Assembly: GCF_022347745.1 (NCBI RefSeq)
Contig: NZ_JAKRGC010000002.1
Span: forward strand, 56,560-120,559
Reading direction: 5' to 3'
From: Streptomyces sp. OfavH-34-F
Lineage (GTDB): Bacteria > Actinomycetota > Actinomycetes > Streptomycetales > Streptomycetaceae
Length of the DNA: 64,000 nucleotides
Shown here: positions 46,912 through 55,077 of the stretch, piece by piece
Layout: each line of letters opens with the position of its first letter
Numbering within the stretch: the first letter of the stretch is position 1
Position numbers and translations under genes: made by a program
Notes under the pieces: model-generated
What the model was told of the DNA's origin: nothing
Database searches by the model: none
What the model saw: only the letters and a program-made list of their open reading frames with translations

Positions 46912-48876
46912 TCAGCGTCCTGGCGGAGGTGCCGGCCAAGCGACTTCCTCGACCGCCGCACCGAGGAGGTCGCCCAGCCGATGCCAGGCGCCCGGGCCGG
47001 CGTGCGACATGGGACTTGCCGCGAACCGTTGCCAAGCAGCATCGCTGTCTCCGAGCACCTCGCACACGTAGGCCGCGACTGCGGGATGAGTGGTGTCATA
47101 GCGTGGACCACGGACTTTGAGAGCTGACCAGGCAGGCAGCAGCCGGAGCAGCTCCGGAGGGCACTCGGGCCGGGCCAGCATGATCTCGGCCCAGCTTCCT
47201 CGCAGTTCGGGCCCACCGCCCAGGCGCCTTCGCAGGTGCAGTGTGAGGTCGAGCAGAGTCTGCTGCGGAGCGGAGTGACGGGCCAGTACGTCGTCGAAGG
47301 TGAGGGACTTTCGGTAGGAGCGGGCGGCGAAGGAGAGCAGGGCCTCCTCGACGAGCGCATCGTTCTCCGTGTGCCGGTCCAGGTACGCGACGAGAACGGC
47401 CTCGTCGGCGTCGGCAAGCTGTCTGAACCGGATGCCTTGTGGGTCGCCGAGGGAGGCCGTGCGTCGGCCCGGCAGAGCAGGGACGGGATCCGTGACGAGC
47501 GGCATGATGGTGGCCATCAGTTTCTCGGCCCGTTGGTTCTCTTCCGACGCGGAATGGTTGGAGGGGTGGCCGTATTCGCTGGACCGGGTAGCCAGGGACC
47601 GCCTGGTGTCCTCAATTACAAGACGCGCCCTCTGCCGCGTTTCCTCCGTGACTTCGGGGAGATGGACGAGGAGTGCGTGCAACCAGCCGAGGTCGCGCAC
47701 GACCCGATAGCGCGAGGCGGGTTCCGGTTCCCAGAGGTTCAGAGCAGAAAGGCAGATGGTTGCGAACCGCGTGGCGAGGGCGGCGACGAGCTCCTGGGAC
47801 GCCAGCCATTCTCGGGGCCGGCCGTAACGCCGGGCCTCTCCGGGGTTGAGGAGGAACCGCCAGGTTTGGCTTCCTGCCCGCTCCACCCAGTCGATGGCGA
47901 GGCGGCAAAGAACGGTCTGGATGGATTCGGACTGCATCTCCTCGTCGAGGAATCGTTCCACGTAGTCGCGCTCGTCCTGGGACGCGGCCGCCAACGCGTC
48001 GGCGTAGCGCTCCCGGGCCTGCGTGGGCGTCAGCCCGTCCCGGCAGGACCGGGAAATCCGGGTGACGAGAACCGCGCGCTCGAAGGACTCCAGGTTGTGT
48101 GCCGCGACTTCCTCCAACAAGGCTGGTTCTACGTGCCACGGTATGGATCCGAGCAGGTGCTCACGCACCACGCGATCGGCGGCGGGGTGCGTTGCGGACC
48201 ATTCCAGCAGGCGGCGGTGATGCTCGGTTTGGGCCCGGAGGACGCCGTCCCACATGCTTTCCCATGCGTCGGTTGCGGCACGGTGGCGATCCATCCACGT
48301 ATCGACGTCTTCTTCGCGATCATGCCTGTCGGGCCCGAGCGGGAGGCAGTCGAGGGCTGCGACGAACACGTCCTCGTGCAGGCCGTTTTCACCAAGAACG
48401 ACCTGGGCGGGCGTTGGATCCTTTAGCAGCTCGGGGGCGATGGGCAGGCGCGATGTCGACCGCCGGCGGAGCTCAGCGACGACGGCGTGGATGAGTGCTG
48501 CGCCACCCTCTCTCCGGCCAAGGGCACCGAGTCGCGCTTCAGGGCACTTCTGCAGGACCTGCGCCCTGTATGCCTCCGGGCAGGCTTGGTGCGACAGAGC
48601 GACGCGGGTCAGGTCCATGCGCTCGGACGTCGTGTGCGGGCGCGGTTCGCGACTGAGATCGCTCTCCACTGCCATGGCCAACAGCCACTCGGGCGCGGAC
48701 TTTGCGAGCGGTCCTGTAAGCAGTGACATGGCCAGGCCGTCCCGATCCGTGCCCGGGGGCGCCGCGCGAATCGCCTCGACAGCCATGCGGGTAGGCGGGG
48801 AATCGTCGGACGCCCGCGCGATGACCGTACGCAGGAAGTCGTGAGGAAGAGACAGGCGTGGTTCCGCCGCGGCCAT
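46912..48876 (-). CDS. Large protein of unknown function, helical repeat type
   Basis: 654 residues from ATG 48876, chosen because GGAG lies 6 bases upstream; the frame is open 29 codons further. It is soluble with no signal peptide. Almost all of it is predicted helical, with repeating Leu/Ala/Arg blocks (DFLRTVIARASDD; LLEEVAAHNLESFERAVLV), which suggests a HEAT/ARM-like scaffold. No catalytic motif is visible. Its neighbours are a helicase fragment, a frameshifted small gene and another unknown gene. Confidence 0.7.
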   Translation of the reverse strand: MAAAEPRLSLPHDFLRTVIARASDDSPPTRMAVEAIRAAPPGTDRDGLAMSLLTGPLAKSAPEWLLAMAVESDLSREPRPHTTSERMDLTRVALSHQACPEAYRAQVLQKCPEARLGALGRREGGAALIHAVVAELRRRSTSRLPIAPELLKDPTPAQVVLGENGLHEDVFVAALDCLPLGPDRHDREEDVDTWMDRHRAATDAWESMWDGVLRAQTEHHRRLLEWSATHPAADRVVREHLLGSIPWHVEPALLEEVAAHNLESFERAVLVTRISRSCRDGLTPTQARERYADALAAASQDERDYVERFLDEEMQSESIQTVLCRLAIDWVERAGSQTWRFLLNPGEARRYGRPREWLASQELVAALATRFATICLSALNLWEPEPASRYRVVRDLGWLHALLVHLPEVTEETRQRARLVIEDTRRSLATRSSEYGHPSNHSASEENQRAEKLMATIMPLVTDPVPALPGRRTASLGDPQGIRFRQLADADEAVLVAYLDRHTENDALVEEALLSFAARSYRKSLTFDDVLARHSAPQQTLLDLTLHLRRRLGGGPELRGSWAEIMLARPECPPELLRLLPAWSALKVRGPRYDTTHPAVAAYVCEVLGDSDAAWQRFAASPMSHAGPGAWHRLGDLLGAAVEEVAWPAPPPGR

Positions 48877-49018
48877 CGGACTCCAATCGTCGGCACCGCC
48901 CCGCGACGTGATCATCTGGTCAGCGCCACCCGGGCACGGTGTCGTATCAGGTGTGAGTGTCAATGATGCCGAAAGGAACTGACAATCCGGGTGAGTTCGG
49001 CATGATGCTGACGTCGCA

Positions 49019-49254
49019 CTACACCTGGCATGACAGGTCTGCCACCAACAGATCGAGGGTGGCCTCCTCGTGGAGCGCCACGCCGAGGGCGGTCATGGCG
49101 GGGGCGAGGCCCGGGTCGGAGGGACGGTTCGTAGAGGGCCCCGTACCGCCCTGCTCCGCCGCGCGAGCAAGCGTCGACCGGCCACTTGGAGAGCGCGCAG
49201 CACCGCCATTTCGGCCATGGCCGACGCCACGGTCTCACGACGGCTCTGGATCAT
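49019..49254 (-). pseudogene. Small frameshifted gene
   Basis: It starts at ATG 49254 inside the end of the upstream gene, with an excellent CAGGAG site. It reads MIQSRRETVASAMAEMAVLR and so on to RRLLAR, then continues properly only after a one-base shift near 49,160-49,175 (AAEQGGTGPSTNRPSDPGLA, then VALHEEATLDLLVADLSCQV and stop at 49019). The intact protein would be about 78 residues. Codon bias supports both halves. Confidence 0.55.
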
Positions 49255-50428
49255 GATTCTCCTGCTGAATCTCGGAGGCGTGCCGCGGCTGGAGGAACGG
49301 GACCAGTGGGGTCGGCAGCACGGCGGGGGATTCGAGAAGCTCCCATTGGCAGTCCGGTACTTTGCCGTCGAGGTCGCGCAACGACCGCCGCATCATCAAC
49401 AGGATCAGGGCGTCCGACGCCCGGTCTGTGGGGGACCAGTGGCGGTCTCCGACCTGGGCCGTCAGCACCAGCCCCGACACGAAGGCTCTGCCCATCAGCC
49501 AGGCGAGGGCCGCGTTGCCCAGTTCGCCGGCCTCGAGCTCCGCCTCGACCCGTGCGCACAGGTCCAGCGCCCACTCGCGGGTCGCCCCGCTCACCTCCCA
49601 GGCGTCCCGCAGGTCCTCCAGGGAGGCGGTCTCCGCCAGACTCAGCAGGGCGCCGCGGACGTCACCATCGGGAACGGTGCTCATCCCGCCGTCCGGGAGG
49701 AACACCTCCTGGGCGGCATCAGGGACGTCCTCGACCGTGTACTCGGCCAGTGACGCCCCCGGGTTGCCCCACCCCGTCGGCTGCACGGCCCGCAGCACGT
49801 CACCGATCCCCTGCGGCGTGACGGCGGCACCTCCACGCAGCACCGTGGTCACCGCGGCAGCCGTGACCTCCCCGCCGGACAGGCTCGGAGGCTCCGGGTT
49901 CGCGTCCAGGCCGGCCAGCTCGGGAGGAGGCCACACCACCCCCCGGTCACGCATGTACCGGGTGATGCCCTCATCGATCCGACGCACCCGCGAGGGAATG
50001 AGTCGCACCCGCTGCCCCGAGGCGACCACTTCGTCGGCGACGAGCTCCGCCCACTCCTCCTTGTTCTCACCCTCCTCCGGACCTTCCTCGCCGAGCCCGG
50101 CGCCCAGGCCCCGGACCGCCTTGCCGAAGGCGTCCCGCACGGTCTCCTCCGGCACCGGGTGCCCTTCGCCGAACAGCGCCAGCGCCAGATGAGAGGGCCG
50201 AGCGCCCCTCCGCGCCAGCCGGGCGAGCGCCACGACCAGACCGAATGCCTCGGCGTCCGGAACCGACGCGCTCCCGCGCCCGCGGCCCAGCGCCCGCTTC
50301 GTGTTTTCCGGCAACAGCCCCGCCCGCCGCCACGACGCAAGCTGCTTCACTGACACCACGAAACCGTGGCGACGCCCGTGCTCGACGAGCTGCTGATCAG
50401 CGGAGACCGGACCACCAGGAGAAGACAT
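49235..50428 (-). CDS. Protein of unknown function with MerR-like N-terminal helix-turn-helix
   Basis: 397 residues. Residues 12-90 resemble a MerR-type DNA-binding fold (SVKQLASWRRAGLLPENTKR, then AFGLVVALARLARRGARPS). The rest is helical and acidic. It could sense a signal through the large C-terminal part. The small frameshifted gene begins within its last codons and was probably translated with it. Confidence 0.7.
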   Translation of the reverse strand: MSSPGGPVSADQQLVEHGRRHGFVVSVKQLASWRRAGLLPENTKRALGRGRGSASVPDAEAFGLVVALARLARRGARPSHLALALFGEGHPVPEETVRDAFGKAVRGLGAGLGEEGPEEGENKEEWAELVADEVVASGQRVRLIPSRVRRIDEGITRYMRDRGVVWPPPELAGLDANPEPPSLSGGEVTAAAVTTVLRGGAAVTPQGIGDVLRAVQPTGWGNPGASLAEYTVEDVPDAAQEVFLPDGGMSTVPDGDVRGALLSLAETASLEDLRDAWEVSGATREWALDLCARVEAELEAGELGNAALAWLMGRAFVSGLVLTAQVGDRHWSPTDRASDALILLMMRRSLRDLDGKVPDCQWELLESPAVLPTPLVPFLQPRHASEIQQENHDPEPS

Positions 50429-50573
50429 GCCGCGAACCTACCCACTTCCGTCGGAAGAGGCCGCGCCTTCGGGAATTAGAGACCCCCCACCTTGACCCGG
50501 GCCGGGCGCACCGAGCCTGGTGACCTGGGGGAACCGCCGCAGCGCACGGCCCGGCGCCACTTTAGGAGGAACC

Positions 50574-50765
50574 ATGCTCACTGCACTGACCGTCCTGCTC
50601 CCGGCCACCGGGCCCTTGCTCTGTGTCCTGATCACCGTCCTGCTCATCTGGATCACCGTGTACGTCGTCATCGTCGGAGTTGCCCTGCTGCACCCCCGCC
50701 GCTCCCGCCGGAGGGAAGCCCGCCAGATCCTCGACTGCCACCTCCTCGTCCTCAGGCTTCTGTGA
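50574..50765 (+). CDS. Tiny membrane protein
   Basis: 63 residues from ATG 50574 with a perfect TAGGAGGAACC site. One long hydrophobic stretch (residues 2-38, room for one or two helices) is followed by a basic tail (HPRRSRRREARQILDCHLL). It may be a regulatory small membrane protein or a type I toxin-like peptide. A strong terminator follows. Confidence 0.6.
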   Translation: MLTALTVLLPATGPLLCVLITVLLIWITVYVVIVGVALLHPRRSRRREARQILDCHLLVLRLL

Positions 50766-50794
50766 CCCTGCTGTAGAAGTGACCGCGGGGTTGT

Positions 50795-50822
50795 GGCAAG
50801 GGCCGGCGCCCCGGCCCTTGCC
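50795..50822 (+). terminator. Hairpin terminator after the tiny membrane protein gene
   Basis: A 12-base perfect stem GGCAAGGGCCGG with CCGGCCCTTGCC around a 4-base loop. Confidence 0.8.
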
Positions 50823-50849
50823 ATCCGGATCGGCTGGTGTTGCCTTAAC

Positions 50850-50945
50850 GGAGGTTGGTGGACACGAACGTGGACAACGAGGACCGGCAGGTGCGGTTGA
50901 GCTTCCTGGGCTGACCTGGATCGTCCTGCTGGGGTGTTCCGCCGA
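50850..50945. repeat. Intergenic repeat, copy B
   Basis: Roughly three quarters of its bases match copy A by eye. With copy C it shares ACGTGG(A)ACAACGAGGACCGG and GGCTGACC, with a block of about 21 bases absent from C. Confidence 0.6.
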
Positions 50946-51222
50946 TCCGCCCCCGGCGCCACGGATCTCGTAACCCGCCCCGGACTGGGCCCGTGGCTCC
51001 ATGACGAGCGGGCCCGTGCGACGGCGTGGTCGCGGCAGCGGTGGACCGGCTCGGCTGCTCCAGGTCGTCGAACGTCCAGGACTGTTCCGTCCTCCTGGTG
51101 CCGTGGACGCTCGGACATCTTGCTGAGACTGGAGGATATTCAGCGGCTCGTTCGATCTTCCTAATGTGGAGGCAGATGAAGGGCGATCGCCCCGAGACCA
51201 CCTCTGCAACAAGGAGTCCACC

Positions 51223-52149
51223 ATGCGTGCTGTCATCCAGACGTCCTTCGGCGGCCCGGAAGTCCTGGAGCTCGCCGAGAGGGACAAGCCCGCCCCGCTC
51301 GGCGGCGAAGTCCTGGTCCGCGTTCATGCGAGCGGCGTCAACCCGGTCGACGTGGCGGTGCGTTCCGGCGCCTATCCGCTCCTGGGCGAGCCTCCGTTCG
51401 GTGTCGGCTGGGACGTGTCCGGCGTCGTCGAGGAGGCCGGCCCCGGTGCCCGCTTCAAGCCCGGGGACGAGGTCTTCGGCATGCCGTTCTTCCCGCGGGC
51501 TGCCACCGGCTACGCCGACTACATAGCGGTGCCTTCCCGCCAGGTGGCCCGCAAGCCCCTCACGCTCGATCATGTGCAGGCTGCCTCTGTGCCGCTCGCC
51601 GCCCTCACCGCCTGGCAGGGGCTGGTCGACGCGGCCCGGCTCTCCGAAGGGCAGCGGGTGCTGATCCACCGGGCGGCCGGTGGCGTCGGCCACTTCGCGG
51701 TGCAGATCGCCAAGGCGCACGGCGCCCACGTCACCGCCCTGACAAGCGCCGCCCATCACGATTTCGTACGCGAACTCGGGGCGGACGACATCATCGACTA
51801 CCGCACCACGGACTACACCGAAGCGGCCGAAGACATGGACATCGTCTTCGACTCCAGCTCCGAGGGCGAGCGTGCGCTGAGCGTCCTGAAGCCCGGCGGC
51901 ACCTTGGTCAGCATCATGGAGCACTGGAACACCGAACTCGCCGCCCGTATCGAGAACGAAGGCCGCCGCTTTGCCGGGATCTCGGTCGAACCGGACTACG
52001 CCTCCCTGGAGAAGATCGCGGTCCTGATCGACGCCGGCCGCATCCGCCCACACGTCTCCGCCTCGCTTCCGCTCGAGCAGGCGGCGAAGGCCCATGAACT
52101 GGTCGGTTCCGGCCGCACCCGCGGCAAGGTTGTCCTGACCGTGGTCTGA
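51223..52149 (+). CDS. Zinc-free alcohol dehydrogenase / quinone oxidoreductase family enzyme
   Basis: 308 residues, ATG with AAGGAG upstream. The medium-chain fold is seen in the N-terminal GroES-like part (VLVRVHASGVNPVDVAVRSG) and the NADPH-binding segment VLIHRAAGGVGHFAVQIAKAHGAH. The structural and catalytic zinc ligands of true alcohol dehydrogenases are absent. Likely an NADPH-dependent reductase of quinones or enones. The AraC regulator follows 55 bases downstream on the same strand. Confidence 0.88.
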   Translation: MRAVIQTSFGGPEVLELAERDKPAPLGGEVLVRVHASGVNPVDVAVRSGAYPLLGEPPFGVGWDVSGVVEEAGPGARFKPGDEVFGMPFFPRAATGYADYIAVPSRQVARKPLTLDHVQAASVPLAALTAWQGLVDAARLSEGQRVLIHRAAGGVGHFAVQIAKAHGAHVTALTSAAHHDFVRELGADDIIDYRTTDYTEAAEDMDIVFDSSSEGERALSVLKPGGTLVSIMEHWNTELAARIENEGRRFAGISVEPDYASLEKIAVLIDAGRIRPHVSASLPLEQAAKAHELVGSGRTRGKVVLTVV

Positions 52150-52204
52150 GCAGGGCAAGCTACAGTGCGGAGCAAGGCGGGGAAAAGCTGCGGAGGGGGC
52201 GGAG

Positions 52205-53197
52205 TTGGACATCCTCACCGAGGTCCTGGCCTCGATGCGTACCGGCCGGCCGGTCTCCGTCCGGACCACCGGACGCGCGCCCTTCGGACTGAAGCTGCCC
52301 CCCGTGGCGGGCGCGGGATTCCACGTGGTGCTCTCGGGTACGTGCTGGCTCGTTCCGCTCGAAGACGCGGCCCCTCAGACAGCCCTCGCACTCGGCCCCG
52401 GTGACGTGGTCTTTCTGCGGGACGGGCGCGGCCACATCCTGGCCGACCACCCCAGCACCCCCGCCGAGACCGAGCGAGCCTCTCAGTTCAGCCCCGGCTC
52501 ACCCCTGGGCACGGTCAACGTCGGCGGCGAGGGCGCTCTGACCGACCTGCTGTGCGGCAACTACCACCTCGACCAGACCCGCCCCCACCCCCTCGTAAAA
52601 CAGCTGCCGGAAATCATTCACCTGCGCGCAGAGCCTTTCCGGCACCCCGAACTGGCCTCGGCCGTCCAGCTGTTGCGGGCAGAACTGGAACAACCACGGC
52701 CAGGCGCCGCCGGTATCGTGCCCGCGCTGATCGACTCGCTGCTCCTGTACATCCTTCGTGCCTGGCTGGAAAGACATCCGGCCGAGCAGGCCAGAGGCTG
52801 GGCCGCTGCCCTCGCCGACACATCGATCGCACCAGCCCTGGCAGCGATCCATGACAAGCCCGGCTCCCCGTGGACAGTGGAATCGCTGGCCGTCCGAGCG
52901 GGCCTGTCCCGCGCCGCCTTCGCCCGCCGGTTCAACGATCTGGTCGGTGAACCCCCCATGGCGTATCTGACCCGCTGGCGTATGACCACGGCCGCACGGC
53001 TCCTGCGGGAGTCCGAGAGCCCACTGTCCGCCGTGGCCGCCCGCACCGGATACGGCTCCGAGTATGCCTTCGCCAAGGCGTTCAAGCGCGCGCACGGGCA
53101 GCCCCCCGGCGGATACCGGCGCCAGATGCGCCCAGCCGGGCCGGAGGGCGCCGGCAGCGACACCGCAGCGGACGCGCAGCTGATCGTTCCGGGATGA
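52205..53197 (+). CDS. AraC-family transcriptional regulator
   Basis: 330 residues from a TTG with GGAGGGGG upstream. The N-terminal cupin-type sensing domain (about 1-190) is followed by two helix-turn-helices: WTVESLAVRAGLSRAAFARR and SAVAARTGYGSEYAFAKAF. Family members with this layout often control nearby oxidoreductases. The gene directly upstream is the obvious candidate. Confidence 0.9.
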   Translation: MDILTEVLASMRTGRPVSVRTTGRAPFGLKLPPVAGAGFHVVLSGTCWLVPLEDAAPQTALALGPGDVVFLRDGRGHILADHPSTPAETERASQFSPGSPLGTVNVGGEGALTDLLCGNYHLDQTRPHPLVKQLPEIIHLRAEPFRHPELASAVQLLRAELEQPRPGAAGIVPALIDSLLLYILRAWLERHPAEQARGWAAALADTSIAPALAAIHDKPGSPWTVESLAVRAGLSRAAFARRFNDLVGEPPMAYLTRWRMTTAARLLRESESPLSAVAARTGYGSEYAFAKAFKRAHGQPPGGYRRQMRPAGPEGAGSDTAADAQLIVPG

Positions 53198-53338
53198 GTC
53201 GGGTCGACGTCTTGTGCTCGGTGATCTTGCGGCACGGAAGACGTCCCGCAGCCGAAGGGGAAGCCGGCCACCGGTTCCTCAAGGGCAGCCGGCTGCTTCG
53301 GAACGGGGACCTGAGGTGCGGCCCCTGCGAAGGAGGTC

Positions 53339-54292
53339 TCAGCCGCCGAAGGAAACTCGGTCGCCGCGCCAATCGGTCGCCCGAAGGAACCTCTCCCAGC
53401 TCAGCGGGCCAGGGGCGGCGCTTCGATTCCAGTGCATGTCACGGTCGTCCCGAAAGTAGCCGAACTCCACCGCATACTCGGCCATGCCGAGGATCTCGTC
53501 GACCAGGAGAGGGTTCTCTCCCAGCTCGGGGAAGTATTTGAGCAGTCCTTCTCGGGAGTGAGCATTCCGGTACTCGGCCTTGAGTCCGGTGACGCGGGAG
53601 AATGTATCGACCATTTCAGCGGGGGAGATGACTTCGCCCACTACCGGCAGGGAGGCGCCGAGGTAGGCGCCGGGGTTGGAAAGCACCTCAAGCACGGCCG
53701 GTCCGGTCGCGGTGAGCGGATCGACGAACGGGGCACGAAAGTCCTCGGGCAGGTAGAAGGGCATGTGGACTGTGTCGCCAACAATTCGAGGTGCGTAGTA
53801 CTCCAGCGCGTTCGTATAGAAGAACGAGAGCATGACGAAGGTGTGGGCGACGGGCAGGGTGCGAATGTGATCGGCGATGCGTGCCTTGTCAGTGAAGTGT
53901 GGAGCGTACTTGGCGCCCATCGACCGTTCCTGCACATTTTCAAGTGTGCTGAAGACGATGTGCCCCACGCCGGCCTCGGCCGCCGCATCGGCGAGCTGGC
54001 AGCCGAGAGGGAACTCGTCGGTCGACGGCGGTGCGACGGGCGGCGTCATGAGGAAGGCTCCGTCGGCCGATTGGAAAGCCCGCACGAACTCATGCTGGTG
54101 CCCCGGCTCCAGCGGAACCGTGAAGATCTCCGCGCCCATCCTCGCCAAGCTCTGAGCCTGGAACGAGTGGGCGTTTCGGGTCAGGGCGCGCACCCGAAAC
54201 CTCCCGCTCTCGAGCAAGGAGGCCGCAACGCTCCTGCCCTGCTTGCTGGTTGCACCCGAGACGGCGATCAACGGCTTATCGATGGTGGACAT
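53339..54292 (-). CDS. NmrA-like NAD(P)-binding protein
   Basis: 317 residues. The Rossmann motif is GATSKQGRSVAASLLE near residues 12-27. Later parts (HIVFSTLENVQ; LSFFYTNALEYYAP) match the NmrA/HSCARG group, atypical short-chain reductases that sense the NADPH/NADP ratio or act as oxidoreductases. It is divergent from an ArsR regulator that probably controls it. Confidence 0.85.
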   Translation of the reverse strand: MSTIDKPLIAVSGATSKQGRSVAASLLESGRFRVRALTRNAHSFQAQSLARMGAEIFTVPLEPGHQHEFVRAFQSADGAFLMTPPVAPPSTDEFPLGCQLADAAAEAGVGHIVFSTLENVQERSMGAKYAPHFTDKARIADHIRTLPVAHTFVMLSFFYTNALEYYAPRIVGDTVHMPFYLPEDFRAPFVDPLTATGPAVLEVLSNPGAYLGASLPVVGEVISPAEMVDTFSRVTGLKAEYRNAHSREGLLKYFPELGENPLLVDEILGMAEYAVEFGYFRDDRDMHWNRSAAPGPLSWERFLRATDWRGDRVSFGG

Positions 54293-54381
54293 CACGGACT
54301 CTTCTCTGTGGGCCGATGCTCATGAGGGAAGACCAGCAGGAGTACTGGCCACACCGGCATCGGGCGGTGACTGCGGTCAAT

Positions 54382-54403
54382 CGTATCGATAAATCGCGAT
54401 GCG
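54382..54403. promoter_or_regulatory. Candidate ArsR operator
   Basis: CGTATCG and CGATGCG face each other 8 bases apart with an AT-rich centre, midway between the divergent NmrA-like and ArsR genes. Confidence 0.35.
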
Positions 54404-54528
54404 TCAATGTGTGGCTGGGTGGCGGTGGGATCGGCTCCAGCCTCCGCGTTCACCTCGGGAGCGGTGAGGGACCGCACGGTGTGTCACATCGGGATATAGT
54501 GGTACGTGAATGCGAGGGAGGTGTTGCC

Positions 54529-54876
54529 ATGGCGAAGTGGCGCGCGGCGGACTCCGGGCAGGATGACTTCGAGGGCGCGGTGGAGGCCCTCAAGGCCCTG
54601 GCGAACCCGACGAGGCTGCAGATCATGAACTGGCTTCAGGACCCTCACGGAGAGTTCGCGCAGTGGGAGCCGATCGCCGATCGGGACGAGTTCGGGGTCT
54701 GCGTCAGCCATCTGCAGGCCAAGTCGGGCCTGGCGCAGTCGACGGTGTCGTCGTACATGGCAACCCTGGAGCGCGCCGGGCTCGTACGGTCCACTCGCAT
54801 CGGCAAGTGGACCCACTACAAGCGCGACGACGACGCGGTCTCCCGACTCACGGAGATGCTCCGCAGTCCGCGATGA
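54529..54876 (+). CDS. ArsR-family transcriptional regulator
   Basis: 115 residues from ATG 54529 with GGGAGG upstream. The winged-helix core is LKALANPTRLQIMNWL and LAQSTVSSYMATLERAGLV. There is a single Cys in EFGVCVSH and no metal-binding Cys pair, so it may sense redox or a small molecule instead of arsenic. The divergent NmrA-like gene is its likely target. Confidence 0.88.
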   Translation: MAKWRAADSGQDDFEGAVEALKALANPTRLQIMNWLQDPHGEFAQWEPIADRDEFGVCVSHLQAKSGLAQSTVSSYMATLERAGLVRSTRIGKWTHYKRDDDAVSRLTEMLRSPR

Positions 54877-55077
54877 GCCTGTTCGCGCGGAGCCGAGCAC
54901 GGCGTTCCGCCGCGTGGTGCAGCAGCGGTCACGGCGCAGCGTAACCCCCGTCTCCGCACGGGCGGCGCGCATGTTGTCACCCTTGAGATCTCCTCCGCGC
55001 CCGGGAGCCCGCCGGTTCGGCCGGTGTCTGTGCCACCGTTGAACCCGTCGATGGCCGGCGGCGCGAAGGGGGAGGGC

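Noticed and set aside
48876..48963. TTG start giving the large unknown protein 29 extra residues
   Set aside because: No ribosome site, whereas GGAG precedes the internal ATG at 48876.
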